Shown: positions 10,332 through 19,350, numbered from the stretch's first letter. The stretch is 64,000 nucleotides of DNA from Burkholderia sp. D-99 (GCF_011605345.1 NZ_JAAOXM010000011.1:213113-277112), one strand, 5' to 3'. Notes: generated by a model not told the origin, from the sequence alone. Numbers and translations are program-made.

Positions 10332-11606
10332 TCAGTCGTAACCACCGACCGTCAACGCCTTCATCACGACGCGATACGCCGTATAGGCGAGCCAGTTCAG
10401 CATGCGTTCGATGCGCGGGCGCGCAGCGAACCGGGCGGGGTCGATTTCCCGGCCGTCGGCGAACGCGGCCGCGATCGCGTCGCGCAGTTCGTTCGTGACA
10501 GCATCGTAGCGCACCAGCACGACATTCGCCTCATTGTTCAACATCAGGCTCAGCGCGTCCAGGTTCGACGAGCCGACCGTCGCCCAGTTGTCGTCGATCA
10601 CGGCCACCTTGCCGTGCAGCATCGTCTTGTCGTACTCGGCCACACGCACGCCCGCGCGCAGCAGCGCGTGATACAGGAACGGCACGGCCGTATCGAGCGC
10701 CGCGAACTCCTTGCGGCCGATCAGGATCCGCACGTCGACGCCGCGCCGCGCGGCGCCCGTCAGCGCACGGCGCAGCTTGCGCCCCGGCATGAAGTACGGA
10801 TTGGCAAGCAGAATCCGCTGGCGCGCCTGGCCGATCGCCGCGAGATACGCCTTCTCGATCGCGCGGCGATTCACGACGTTGTCGCGCGCGACGAACGCGA
10901 CGCTCGCCTCCGTCACGACCCGCAGCGCGCCGGCCTTGACCCACCGATGGCTGCGCATCCAGCGCCGGAACATCTCCGGGAACGCTTCCCCGCCATGCAG
11001 CCCGGCCGCGTATTGCGCATACGGCTTGTGGCCGAACATGATCCGGTGCCACTGCAACTCGAATGCGGCGCGCACGTCGGATACCGCGGGCCCCGCCATC
11101 TCGACCGCGAAATCCCAGCGCGGAAACGGCAGCGTCGTGCCGTTCTGCGCGTAGTCGTCGATGATGTTGATGCCGCCGCAGAACGCGACCGCGTGATCGA
11201 TCACCGCGAGCTTGCGATGCGTGCGCGAGAAGCCGAAACGGCCGAACAGGAAACGGTTGTAGATGCAGTGCTCGACGCCGGCCGCCACCCACGTGTCGAA
11301 CAACGGCAGGCGTGCGGTGCCGATGCCGTCGGTAATCACGCGCACTCGGACGCCGCGCTGCACGGCGCGGATCAGTGCGTCCGACACCGGCCGGCCGGCC
11401 GCGTCGTCGCAGAAGATGTAGGTTTCGAGCATCACCTGCTCGCGGGCGGCATCGATCCGCTCGATCAGTGCCCGGAAGAATGCGCCGCCGCCCTCGCACA
11501 GCCGCACGGTGTTGCCCGACGTGAAGGCGAGCCGCGACGCGGAACCGCGCTCCTGCAGGAACATCTGCCGCAATTGCGCGAAGCGCTTGCGGGCTTCCGC
11601 GGTCAT
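10332..11606 (-). CDS. clsB: Cardiolipin synthase ClsB-like, phospholipase D superfamily
   Basis: A 424-residue protein with two HKD motifs, HRKLAVIDHAVAFCGG near residues 145-160 and HGKVAVIDDNWATVGSSNLD near 324-343. This arrangement and the absence of N-terminal membrane helices fit ClsB, which condenses phosphatidyl groups to make cardiolipin at the inner membrane. The ATG at 11606 overlaps the nudB stop in an ATGA arrangement, which fixes the start and suggests translational coupling. The longer frame upstream merely reads antisense-like through nudB. The gene is the last of the aspS-nudB-clsB group. Confidence 0.88.
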   Translation of the reverse strand: MTAEARKRFAQLRQMFLQERGSASRLAFTSGNTVRLCEGGGAFFRALIERIDAAREQVMLETYIFCDDAAGRPVSDALIRAVQRGVRVRVITDGIGTARLPLFDTWVAAGVEHCIYNRFLFGRFGFSRTHRKLAVIDHAVAFCGGINIIDDYAQNGTTLPFPRWDFAVEMAGPAVSDVRAAFELQWHRIMFGHKPYAQYAAGLHGGEAFPEMFRRWMRSHRWVKAGALRVVTEASVAFVARDNVVNRRAIEKAYLAAIGQARQRILLANPYFMPGRKLRRALTGAARRGVDVRILIGRKEFAALDTAVPFLYHALLRAGVRVAEYDKTMLHGKVAVIDDNWATVGSSNLDALSLMLNNEANVVLVRYDAVTNELRDAIAAAFADGREIDPARFAARPRIERMLNWLAYTAYRVVMKALTVGGYD

Positions 11607-12097
11607 GCGGACGAGCCGTGCGGCGCGCGCGAGAGTGCCACGCGCGCGGGCAATTGCAGGATCGCCTCGGCATTGGACGGCGAGAAGCAGCGCGCGGCCG
11701 CCTCGCGGAACGGCAGCCACGCATGGTCGACATGCTCGCGCGGCGACAGCGTCACGCTGACGCGATGCGGCACACACAGGCCGAACCAGTGCTCGGTGTT
11801 GCGCGTAACGCCCGGTGCATAGCGGTGCAGGTATTGCGGATAGATCGTGTATTCGATCCGGTGGCGCCAGTCGACGAGCGCGCTGGCCGGCACGTCCAAC
11901 GTGCCGATCGCGATGCCGGTTTCCTCGGCCACTTCGCGCGCGGCGGTGAGCGCGAGCGGCTCGTCGAGCGCGTCCTTCGAGCCGGTCACCGATTGCCAGA
12001 AATCGGGCTGGTCGGCACGCTTGATCACGAGCACATCGAGGTCGGGCGTGTAGATCACGACAAGAACGGATTCGGGAATTTTCGGCGGCTTCGTCAT
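11603..12097 (-). CDS. nudB: Dihydroneopterin triphosphate diphosphatase, Nudix family
   Basis: A 164-residue Nudix hydrolase. The Nudix box is complete between residues 41 and 64: GSKDALDE, then AAREVAEETGI, giving the metal-binding REVAEE core. NudB removes pyrophosphate from dihydroneopterin triphosphate in folate synthesis and also acts on dATP. The family assignment comes from the N-terminal KIPESVLVVIYTPDLDVLVIKRA block and the place next to aspS, the usual order in beta-proteobacteria. The ATG at 12097 gives the family length; the ribosome site is weak. The gene overlaps clsB by four bases. Confidence 0.88.
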   Translation of the reverse strand: MTKPPKIPESVLVVIYTPDLDVLVIKRADQPDFWQSVTGSKDALDEPLALTAAREVAEETGIAIGTLDVPASALVDWRHRIEYTIYPQYLHRYAPGVTRNTEHWFGLCVPHRVSVTLSPREHVDHAWLPFREAAARCFSPSNAEAILQLPARVALSRAPHGSSA

Positions 12098-12178
12098 CTT
12101 TGTTTCATGCAACACAGGGCCGCGCGCCGGGCACAGGCTCCGAACGGGCGGCAAGTGCTGCGACTGTACCGCAAAAAA

Positions 12179-12208
12179 CGAAAAAGGCGCATCGCTGCGC
12201 CTTTTTCG
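12179..12208. terminator. Bidirectional intrinsic terminator after aspS
   Basis: Exact 13-base arms (12179-12191 and 12196-12208) around the loop TCGC, with five A at the left end and five T at the right end of the stem, so the hairpin has a U tract whichever way it is read. For leftward transcription it follows the aspS stop and precedes nudB, so read-through or a separate promoter must feed nudB-clsB. Confidence 0.8.
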
Positions 12209-12260
12209 TGGGTACCGTGTGCGCGTCGCCGCACACACGACCGGTTTTGCGAGAGGCGCG

Positions 12261-14063
12261 TTACGCCTTCGGCTGTTCCGGCTGACGCAGGCGGATGTGC
12301 AGTTCGCGCAGCTGACGCTCGTCGACCGGGCTCGGCGCTTGCGTGAGCAGATCCTGCGCACGCTGCGTCTTCGGGAACGCGATCACGTCGCGGATCGAAT
12401 CGGCGCCGGCCATCATCGTGACGATGCGGTCGAGACCGAATGCGATACCGCCGTGCGGCGGCGCGCCGTACTGCAGCGCGTCCAGCAGGAAGCCGAACTT
12501 CAGCTGAGCCTCTTCCGCGCCGATCTTCAGTGCGCGGAACACCTTGCTCTGCACTTCCTCCTGGTAGATACGCACCGAGCCGCCGCCGATTTCCCAGCCG
12601 TTCAGCACCATGTCGTATGCCTTCGCGAGGCAGCGGCCCGGGTCGGTCTCGAGGTACTCGAGGTGCTCGTCCTTCGGGCTCGTGAACGGGTGGTGCGCAG
12701 CGACGTAGCGTGCATCTTCGTCGTCGTATTCGAACATCGGGAAGTCGACGACCCACAGCGGCTTCCAGCCGGCCTGGACGAGGCCGTTCGCCTTGCCGAA
12801 TTCCGAATGGCCGATCTTCAGGCGCAGCGCGCCGAGGCTGTCGTTGACGACCTTCGCGCGGTCGGCCGCGAAGAAGATGATGTCGCCGTCTTCTGCGCCC
12901 GTGCGCTCGAGGATCGCCGCGATCGATGCGTCGTGCAGGTTCTTGACGATCGGGCTCTGCAGGCCGTCACGACCCTTCGCCTTCTCGTTGACCTTGATCC
13001 ATGCGAGGCCCTTCGCGCCATAGATGCGCACGAATTCGGTGTAGCCGTCGATGTCGCCACGCGACAGCTCGCTGCCCTTCGGCACGCGCAGCGCCGCGAC
13101 ACGGCCGTCCTTCGCGTTGGCCGGCGTGCTGAACACCTTGAAGTCGACGTCCTTCATCGCGTCGGTCAGCTCGGTGAATTCGAGCTGCACGCGCAGGTCC
13201 GGCTTGTCCGAACCAAAACGCGCCATCGCTTCCGAATACGGCATCACCGGGAATTTCGCGTCGAGCTCGACGTCGATCGTCGTCTTGAAGATGTGACGGA
13301 TCATGTCTTCGAACAGGTCACGGATTTCCTGCTCGCCGAGGAACGACGTCTCGCAGTCGATCTGCGTGAATTCCGGCTGACGGTCGGCGCGAAGGTCTTC
13401 GTCGCGGAAGCACTTGGTGATCTGGTAGTAACGGTCGAAGTTCGCGACCATCAGCAGCTGCTTGAACAGCTGCGGCGACTGCGGCAGCGCGAAGAACTGG
13501 CCGGCGTTCACGCGCGACGGCACGAGGTAGTCGCGCGCGCCTTCCGGCGTGCTCTTCGTGAGCATCGGCGTTTCGATGTCGATGAAGCCCTGCTCGTCGA
13601 GGTACTTGCGCGCCTCGATCGCGACGCGGTAGCGCAGGCGCAGGTTGTGCTGCATCTGCGGACGGCGCAGGTCGAGCACGCGGTGCGTGAGGCGCGTCGT
13701 TTCCGACAGGTTGTCGTCGTCGAGCTGGAACGGCGGCGTGACCGACGCGTTCAGCACGTTCAGTTCGTGGCACAGCACTTCGATCTTGCCGCTCTTCAGG
13801 CCGGCGTTGACCGTGCCTTCCGGACGGTTGCGCACGAGGCCCTTGATCTGCACGCAGAACTCGTTGCGCACGCCTTCGGCGGTCGCGAACATTTCCGCGC
13901 GATCCGGGTCGCACACCACCTGCACGAGGCCTTCACGATCGCGCAGGTCGATGAAGATCACACCGCCGTGATCGCGGCGGCGCTGCACCCAGCCGCACAG
14001 CGACACGGTTTGGCCCAGCAGGTGTTCGGTCACGAGACCGCAGTATTCAGTACGCATCGACAT
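12261..14063 (-). CDS. aspS: Aspartyl-tRNA synthetase
   Basis: A 600-residue class IIb synthetase. The N-terminal OB-fold anticodon domain (GQTVSLCGWVQRRRDHGGVIFIDLRD) is followed by motif 2 (FRDEDLRADRQPEFTQIDCE), the bacterial GAD insertion, and motif 3 (GGIAFGLDRIVTMMAG). It charges tRNA with aspartate in the cytosol. In proteobacteria without complete asparaginyl-tRNA synthesis the enzyme may be non-discriminating; this cannot be decided from the sequence alone. The ATG at 14063 begins the usual MRTEYCGLV-type start (here MSMRTEYCG). It lies downstream of the DUF502 gene on the same strand. Confidence 0.97.
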   Translation of the reverse strand: MSMRTEYCGLVTEHLLGQTVSLCGWVQRRRDHGGVIFIDLRDREGLVQVVCDPDRAEMFATAEGVRNEFCVQIKGLVRNRPEGTVNAGLKSGKIEVLCHELNVLNASVTPPFQLDDDNLSETTRLTHRVLDLRRPQMQHNLRLRYRVAIEARKYLDEQGFIDIETPMLTKSTPEGARDYLVPSRVNAGQFFALPQSPQLFKQLLMVANFDRYYQITKCFRDEDLRADRQPEFTQIDCETSFLGEQEIRDLFEDMIRHIFKTTIDVELDAKFPVMPYSEAMARFGSDKPDLRVQLEFTELTDAMKDVDFKVFSTPANAKDGRVAALRVPKGSELSRGDIDGYTEFVRIYGAKGLAWIKVNEKAKGRDGLQSPIVKNLHDASIAAILERTGAEDGDIIFFAADRAKVVNDSLGALRLKIGHSEFGKANGLVQAGWKPLWVVDFPMFEYDDEDARYVAAHHPFTSPKDEHLEYLETDPGRCLAKAYDMVLNGWEIGGGSVRIYQEEVQSKVFRALKIGAEEAQLKFGFLLDALQYGAPPHGGIAFGLDRIVTMMAGADSIRDVIAFPKTQRAQDLLTQAPSPVDERQLRELHIRLRQPEQPKA

Positions 14064-14130
14064 GATGTTTGCTTTCGTTCGGTTTGATCAACGGGCGCCG
14101 CAACGCGCGGCCCGGGCGATGATTCTTTAC

Positions 14131-14781
14131 TTACAGCGGCGGCTCGACGGGGCGGCGGGCGGGCGCCGGAGCCGGCGCCGGGGGCGCCACGACGCCCATC
14201 GAGACGATGTACTTCAGCGCGGCATCGACCGACATGTCGAGTTCGATGACTTCGCTCTTCGGCAGCATCAGGAAGAAGCCCGACGTCGGGTTCGGTGTCG
14301 TCGGAATATAGACGCTCACGTATTCTTCCGTCAGATGATTGAGCACGTCGCCGCCCGGCGTGCCGGTCAGAAACGCGATCGTATACGAGCCGCGACGCGG
14401 GTATTCGATCAGCAGCGCCTTGCGGAACGCGTTGCCGCTGCTCGACAGCAGCGTGTCCGACACCTGCTTGACGCTCGTGTAGATCGGCCCGACGACCGGG
14501 ATGTGACGCACCACGGCGTTCCACCACGTGACGAGCTTCTGGCCGATGAAGTTCCGCGTGGCCAGCCCGACGACGAAGATGAACGCGAGCGTCAGCACCG
14601 CGCCGATCCCCGGCAGGTGGAAGCCGAGCAGCCGCTCGGGCTGCCACGATTCGGGCAGCAGGAGCAGTGTCTGGTCCATCGTGCCGATGATGAGACCGAG
14701 CACCCACAGCGTGATCGCGAGCGGGACGAGAACCAGCAGGCCGGTCAGAAACACCGATTTCAGGGTCGTCTTTTTCATCAT
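14131..14781 (-). CDS. DUF502 membrane protein
   Basis: A 216-residue inner-membrane protein of the DUF502 family. Two membrane segments are clear, near residues 10-32 (VFLTGLLVLVPLAITLWVLGLI) and 56-76 (GIGAVLTLAFIFVVGLATRNF). The conserved soluble part follows (PVVGPIYTSVKQVSDTLLSS, then VSVYIPTTPNPTSGFFLMLPKSEV). The C terminus is a proline/alanine tail. The function is unknown. It stands between the FmdB-type zinc-ribbon gene and aspS, a gene order often seen in beta-proteobacteria. Two ATGs in tandem (14781 and 14778) are equally possible. Confidence 0.88.
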   Translation of the reverse strand: MMKKTTLKSVFLTGLLVLVPLAITLWVLGLIIGTMDQTLLLLPESWQPERLLGFHLPGIGAVLTLAFIFVVGLATRNFIGQKLVTWWNAVVRHIPVVGPIYTSVKQVSDTLLSSSGNAFRKALLIEYPRRGSYTIAFLTGTPGGDVLNHLTEEYVSVYIPTTPNPTSGFFLMLPKSEVIELDMSVDAALKYIVSMGVVAPPAPAPAPARRPVEPPL

Positions 14782-14842
14782 CTGCCGTCAATGAACCGCG
14801 CCGGCGGCGCGGGTTGGTCGCAGCCCGGCCGGGCCGCGACGG

Positions 14843-15190
14843 TCAACTGCTGGCGGCGGGCGCTGCAGCCGGGGCGGGCGCAGCGCTCGTCGTCGTGCTT
14901 TCGGAACTGCTCGATGCAGCCGGCGCGGCCGCGGCAGGCGCGGCTTCCGCCGGTGCGGCCGGGGCTGCATCGCCCGTCGCAGTCGCCGGCGCGCTTGCGC
15001 CGCCCGAACCACCGCGGAAATCGGTGACATACCACCCCGAGCCCTTCAACTGGAAGCCCGCAGCGGTGACCTGCTTGCGAAATGCATCCTTCCCGCATTC
15101 CGGGCACTGCGACAGCGGCGCGTCGCTCATCTTCTGGAGCACGTCCTTCGCGAAACCACACGCTTCGCATCGATAGGCGTAGATCGGCAT
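14843..15190 (-). CDS. FmdB-family zinc-ribbon protein
   Basis: A 115-residue protein. The first 60 residues form the FmdB zinc ribbon: MPIYAYRCEACGFAKDV, then CPECGKDAFRKQVTAAGF, with two CxxC knuckles. The rest is a low-complexity tail of alanine, proline and serine. The family name comes from a regulator of formylmethanofuran dehydrogenase in archaea; in bacteria it has no proven job. The ATG at 15190 fits the universal MPxYxYxC start, so the 12 extra codons upstream are dropped. It precedes the DUF502-aspS pair in the same direction. Confidence 0.85.
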   Translation of the reverse strand: MPIYAYRCEACGFAKDVLQKMSDAPLSQCPECGKDAFRKQVTAAGFQLKGSGWYVTDFRGGSGGASAPATATGDAAPAAPAEAAPAAAAPAASSSSESTTTSAAPAPAAAPAASS

Positions 15191-15285
15191 GATATTTTTC
15201 CCGCGGAAACTGGAAACGGCTTGCAAAACCTTGAATTATAGCCGAAACCCTGCCGCGCTCCGGCAATGGCCGCGACACCCGCGCA

Positions 15286-15918
15286 TCAGCGGCGGCGCCA
15301 TGTGAGCCAGCGCTCGTGCCCTTCGAACACGGGCAGCGAATCGGCCACCGGCAAATCCTCGATCAGTTCGAAGTGCGGCGTGAGCAGCGCATCGAGTTCG
15401 GCGCGTTCGATTCCGAACGGCGGCCCCTTCGGTTTCGCCATCAGGAAGAAATAACCTGCCAGCAATCCGTCGGCGGGCAGCAGCTCGGCCATGCGTGCCG
15501 CATAGCCGGCGCGCATGGCCGGCGGCAGCGCGCACAGGAACGCTCGCTCGTACACCCACTGCACGTCGAACGGCGGCCGGTATGCAAAGAAATCGGCCTG
15601 CTCGACGACGTCCGCATGCGCGCCGAGTTGCGCTTGCGCGGCAGCCACCGCCTGCGCGGCGAAATCGATCGCACGCACGGGCCAGCCGGCCTGCGCGAGC
15701 CACCCGGCCTCTTGCGCACTGCCGCAGCCGGGGATCAGCACGGCGCACGGCTCGAGCCGGTGCGCGAACACACGAAAACCGTCAGGTACGCCACCGAATT
15801 CCCATGGCGTCACGCCCCGTTCGAAACGCTCGTCCCAGAACGATGGGTCACCGGGGTCACGCGTCGCGAAATCGGCGGCGGGCGGCACATTCGGCTTCGG
15901 TTGTTTCGGATCGGACAT
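15286..15918 (-). CDS. Thiopurine methyltransferase-family SAM methyltransferase
   Basis: A 210-residue class I methyltransferase. FWDERFERGVTPWEFGGVP (about residues 27-45) is typical of the TPMT family, followed by the SAM-binding glycine loop VLIPGCGSAQEAGWLA (about 60-75) and the acidic-end strand AIDFAAQAV. Family members methylate sulfur, selenium or tellurium compounds; the substrate here is unknown. The ATG at 15918 has AAGGAG seven bases upstream and was preferred to an ATG seven codons earlier. It is 17 bases downstream of ubiB on the same strand. Confidence 0.82.
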   Translation of the reverse strand: MSDPKQPKPNVPPAADFATRDPGDPSFWDERFERGVTPWEFGGVPDGFRVFAHRLEPCAVLIPGCGSAQEAGWLAQAGWPVRAIDFAAQAVAAAQAQLGAHADVVEQADFFAYRPPFDVQWVYERAFLCALPPAMRAGYAARMAELLPADGLLAGYFFLMAKPKGPPFGIERAELDALLTPHFELIEDLPVADSLPVFEGHERWLTWRRR

Positions 15919-15935
15919 CGCCCAGCTCCTTTCGG

Positions 15936-17513
15936 TCATCCGCCGTACGCGAGCGCGAGCAGCACGCGCGCGACGAGCGCTCCGACGCCGACGGCGAGGC
16001 CGAAGATCAGCAACGCCTGCAGCAGCCGGTTCGTCCGCTTCTGCTCGACGAGAATCTGGCGCATCAGGTCCTCGCTCGCCGCGCGCGGCGCGTCATGGCG
16101 CGCCGCCATCGCGTGATGGATCAGGCGCGGCAGCTGCGGCAGCGTCTTGCTCCACTGCGGCGCCTCGACCTTGAAGCGCTCGTACCAGCCGCGCAGGCCG
16201 ATCTGCTCGGTCATCCAGCGCTCGAGGTACGGCTTCGCGGTCTTCCACAGGTCGAGTTCGGGGTCGAGCGAGCGGCCGAGCCCCTCGACGTTCAGCATCG
16301 TCTTCTGCAGCAGCACGAGCTGCGGCTGGATCTCGACGTTGAAGCGGCGCGACGTCGAGAACAGGCGCATCAGCACCTGGCCGAGCGAAATATCTTTCAG
16401 CGCCCGGTCGAAATACGGCTCGCACACCGCGCGAATCGCGCTTTCGAGTTCCTCGACGCGCGTCTCGGGCGGCACCCAGCCCGATTCGAGGTGGAGCGTC
16501 GCGACGCGGTGGTAGTCGCGCTTGAAGAACGCGAGGAAGTTCTGCGCGAGGTAGTTCTTGTCGAAATCGGACAGCGCACCGACGATCCCGAAATCGAGCG
16601 CGACGTAGCGGCCGAAGGTGCTCGGATCGAGGCTCACCTGGATGTTGCCCGGGTGCATGTCCGCATGGAAGAAGCCATCGCGAAACACCTGCGTGAAGAA
16701 AATCTCGACGCCTTCGCGCGCGAGCTTCTTGATGTCGACCCCGGCCGAGCGCAGCGTCTCGACCTGGCTGATCGGCACGCCGGTCATGCGCTCCATCACG
16801 AGCACCTGCGACGTCGAGAAATCCCAGAACATCTCGGGCACGAGCAGCAGGTCGAGGCCCGCGAAGTTGCGGCGCAACTGGCTGCCGTTGGCGGCCTCGC
16901 GCATCAGGTCGAGCTCGTCGTGCAGGTACTTGTCGAATTCGGCGACGACCTCGCGCGGCTTCAGGCGCCGGCCGTCGGCCCACATGCGCTCGGTCCAGAT
17001 CGCGATGTCGCGCATCAGCGCGAGGTCGGAGTCGATCACGGACAGCATGTTCGGGCGCAGCACCTTCACGGCGACGGCCTTGCCCGCGTGCACGCCCTGC
17101 TTGAGCTTCGCGAAATGCACCTGCGCGATCGACGCGCTAGCGACCGGCTCGCGCTCGAATTCGTCGAACAGCTCGTCGACCGGCGCACCGAGCGACTTCT
17201 CGATGATCCCGATCGCGACCGCCGAATCGAACGGCGGCACCTGGTCCTGCAGCTTTGCGAGTTCGTTCGCGAAATCGACCGACAGCAGGTCGCGGCGCGT
17301 CGACAGCACCTGGCCGAACTTCACGAAGATCGGGCCGAGGCTTTCGAGCGCGTGGCGCAGCCGCACGGCAGGCGGATCGGAATAACGGCGGCCGATCGTC
17401 GTGATCCGCAGCAGCAGCTTCACGCGCCGGTCGTCGATCCGGGACAGCATCACTTCGTCGAGACCAAAGCGGATGACGGTGTAAACAATCTTGATGAAAC
17501 GGAAAATGCGCAT
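15936..17513 (-). CDS. ubiB: Ubiquinone biosynthesis kinase-like protein UbiB
   Basis: A 525-residue member of the atypical kinase/ATPase UbiB family. The hallmark KxGQ motif is in GPIFVKFGQVLSTRRD (about residues 60-75). The alanine-rich loop that replaces the usual glycine loop is VASASIAQVHFAKL, and the metal-binding stretch is FHADMHPGNIQ, followed by LDFGIVG. Two C-terminal hydrophobic segments (LLIFGLAVGVGALVARVLLALAYG) anchor it in the inner membrane. It supports aerobic ubiquinone synthesis, probably as an ATPase. It lies 12 bases downstream of ubiJ. Confidence 0.95.
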   Translation of the reverse strand: MRIFRFIKIVYTVIRFGLDEVMLSRIDDRRVKLLLRITTIGRRYSDPPAVRLRHALESLGPIFVKFGQVLSTRRDLLSVDFANELAKLQDQVPPFDSAVAIGIIEKSLGAPVDELFDEFEREPVASASIAQVHFAKLKQGVHAGKAVAVKVLRPNMLSVIDSDLALMRDIAIWTERMWADGRRLKPREVVAEFDKYLHDELDLMREAANGSQLRRNFAGLDLLLVPEMFWDFSTSQVLVMERMTGVPISQVETLRSAGVDIKKLAREGVEIFFTQVFRDGFFHADMHPGNIQVSLDPSTFGRYVALDFGIVGALSDFDKNYLAQNFLAFFKRDYHRVATLHLESGWVPPETRVEELESAIRAVCEPYFDRALKDISLGQVLMRLFSTSRRFNVEIQPQLVLLQKTMLNVEGLGRSLDPELDLWKTAKPYLERWMTEQIGLRGWYERFKVEAPQWSKTLPQLPRLIHHAMAARHDAPRAASEDLMRQILVEQKRTNRLLQALLIFGLAVGVGALVARVLLALAYGG

Positions 17514-17525
17514 GCCCTGCGGCCC

Positions 17526-18152
17526 TCAGTGCGCGCCGCGCGGGCCGGAACCCGTGCGCGCGCCGATTTTTTGTTCGAGTCGCTCGACCCGCTTTTCGAC
17601 CCGTGCAAGCGCATCGCGTGCGCGCGCCAGTTCGGCATCGAAGCCGCCGAGCGACGTGCGCCGGACGACTTGCGGGTTTTCGTCGAGCCAGTATTCTGCG
17701 ACGGAATCAAGCACGTTGCGGCCGGTGCGTCGTGCGCGCGCGCCAGCGTCGCGCACGACCGTCGCGATCCGGAATGCCGCCGCGTCGCCGACCAGCTTCG
17801 CGAGATCTTCTTCAGGTTCCCAGCGCAGGTGCTCGGCCAGCTTCGCGATCTGCGTCGCGAACTCCGCGTCGCCCTCGATCTTCACGTGCTTCATCACGGC
17901 CGCCTGGCCGCCCTGCAGGAACGCGGCGACCGTGTCGCCCGCGAGCGCGATCGACACGTCGACCTGTTGCGCATCGTGCGCGTCGACGGCCGACAGATAA
18001 CCGTCGGGCTGCACCAGCAGCGTGAGCGTAACGGGAGGCACGTCGATCCGGGCAGTCTTGCCCGCATACGGAATCAGGCGGTCGCGCGCCCACGATTCGC
18101 GGGCGAGCAGGTGATTGACAGCAGCAGCAAAAGGCTTGGCGGCAAAGGTCAT
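17526..18152 (-). CDS. ubiJ: Ubiquinone biosynthesis accessory factor UbiJ (SCP2 domain)
   Basis: A 208-residue protein with an SCP2-type lipid-binding fold in the first 110 residues (VTLTLLVQPDGYLS, then VSIALAGDTVAAFLQGG, then VKIEGDAEFATQIAKLAEHLRW) and a C-terminal coiled coil (ARDALARVEKRVERLEQKIG). UbiJ binds the hydrophobic quinone intermediates and organises the soluble Ubi complex. Its place directly before ubiB and after ubiE confirms the assignment. The ATG at 18152 has no good ribosome site: the sequence just before it is the T tract of a hairpin, a noteworthy arrangement reported as a finding. Confidence 0.88.
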   Translation of the reverse strand: MTFAAKPFAAAVNHLLARESWARDRLIPYAGKTARIDVPPVTLTLLVQPDGYLSAVDAHDAQQVDVSIALAGDTVAAFLQGGQAAVMKHVKIEGDAEFATQIAKLAEHLRWEPEEDLAKLVGDAAAFRIATVVRDAGARARRTGRNVLDSVAEYWLDENPQVVRRTSLGGFDAELARARDALARVEKRVERLEQKIGARTGSGPRGAH

Positions 18153-18163
18153 CGGGCTGGGAA

Positions 18164-18201
18164 AGAAAAAACCCGCGCAGGCCGGGCGCCCACGCGGGTT
18201 T
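18164..18201 (-). terminator. Terminator-like hairpin in the ubiJ leader
   Basis: On the minus strand exact nine-base arms (18193-18201 and 18169-18177) surround a GC-rich 15-base loop that can itself fold, followed by six T, C and three T. The T tract ends about nine bases before the ubiJ ATG. It would end transcripts from the Tim44-like gene, or act as an attenuator for ubiJ-ubiB. Confidence 0.7.
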
Positions 18202-18315
18202 CTATTGTAACGTCGGATCGATGGCAGGCCGCGGCCAACCGCACACCCGGGCGGCAAGCGGTCGCAGTGCGGCGGCCGTTGCCCGGGAGTCCGGCGGCGC
18301 GGCCGCCGGCCACGC

Positions 18316-19350
18316 TCAGTGCGTGTTGATCTGCTGGATGCCCGCGAGCAGCCAGCCCTGACTGCCCGACTTCGACAGGTTCCACACCTCGTCGAACGGC
18401 GCGGCCGACGCACTCGCCGATTCGCGGATCAGGCCGTGGAAGCGCACGCTCGCCGACTGCTCGATGCCGCGATCCTCGATCGCGACCAGTTCCGCGTCGA
18501 GCTGCACGACGTCGGTCTGGTTCGACTCGTTGCCGCGCGAATCGAGGTCAATCTTGATCTCGGCGAACATTTCTGGCGTCGTGAACTCGCGAATGTCGGC
18601 CAGGTTGCCCTGGTCCCACGCGGCCTGCAGGCGCACGAAATAAACCTTCGAGCTGCGCAGGAATGCTTCGGTGTCGAAGCCGGCCGGCACCTGGAGCGGT
18701 GCTGCCGCAGCAGCCGCTGCCGCGCCGGCGGCCGCGGCACCGCCGCCGAACACGCCTTGCGCTTCGTTCGCGTAGCTGCTGCCGCTGCCCGCATAGTTGC
18801 CGCTGGTGCTGCCCTGCTGGAACGACGGACTTTGCGAGTAGCCGCCCGACGACGACGCCGAGCCACCTACCGAGTAGGCCGGCTCCTGCGGACGACGGCG
18901 ATTCATGAACTTGCGGATCAGCCAGATGCCGACCATCGCGAGCAGCGCGATCACGATGACGTTCGCCATCATGCTCGCGAATGCGCCGCCCAGGCCGAAG
19001 TGCGACAGCAGCGCCGCGATGCCGAGACCGGCCGCGAGGCCGGCGATCGGCCCGAGCCAGCGCGAGCGGTTGGGCTGCGCGGCCGGCGCGGGCGCGGCCG
19101 GGTTCGCACGCTGCGCCTGCGACGGCGCAGCCTGCTGCATCGGCTGCTGCGCGGGCGGTGTGGCCTGGCGCTGCGTGACGGTGGAATTCTGGCGGCCGAT
19201 GCTGCGCCCGCCGCCCATGCGCTTGGCTTCAGCGTCGAGCGATGCGAACGTGCCGGCCGTGAGCAGGCCGACCATCAGCAGCGTGCCGACTCGTCGAGCC
19301 CAGGGCTTCGACGGCTTGCTACGGTTGAACAACGAACGCGTTTCGGACAT
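18316..19350 (-). CDS. Tim44-like domain membrane protein
   Basis: A 344-residue protein. It starts with a basic stretch and a hydrophobic segment (GTLLMVGLLTAGTFASLDAEA, about residues 22-42) that may be a signal peptide or anchor. A low-complexity Q/P/A region follows, then a glycine-rich double hydrophobic region (about 95-145, including VIVIALLAMVGIWLIRKFMNRR). A second low-complexity linker rich in S, G and A precedes the C-terminal Tim44-like domain (about 215-340: FDTEAFLRSSKVYFVRLQAAWD). In mitochondria Tim44 serves protein import; the bacterial proteins are poorly understood. It sits between ubiE and ubiJ. Confidence 0.85.
   Translation of the reverse strand: MSETRSLFNRSKPSKPWARRVGTLLMVGLLTAGTFASLDAEAKRMGGGRSIGRQNSTVTQRQATPPAQQPMQQAAPSQAQRANPAAPAPAAQPNRSRWLGPIAGLAAGLGIAALLSHFGLGGAFASMMANVIVIALLAMVGIWLIRKFMNRRRPQEPAYSVGGSASSSGGYSQSPSFQQGSTSGNYAGSGSSYANEAQGVFGGGAAAAGAAAAAAAAPLQVPAGFDTEAFLRSSKVYFVRLQAAWDQGNLADIREFTTPEMFAEIKIDLDSRGNESNQTDVVQLDAELVAIEDRGIEQSASVRFHGLIRESASASAAPFDEVWNLSKSGSQGWLLAGIQQINTH

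Noticed and set aside
15495..18329. A 944-codon plus-strand frame opposite ubiB and ubiJ
   Set aside because: Antisense shadow without a recognisable domain or ribosome site.
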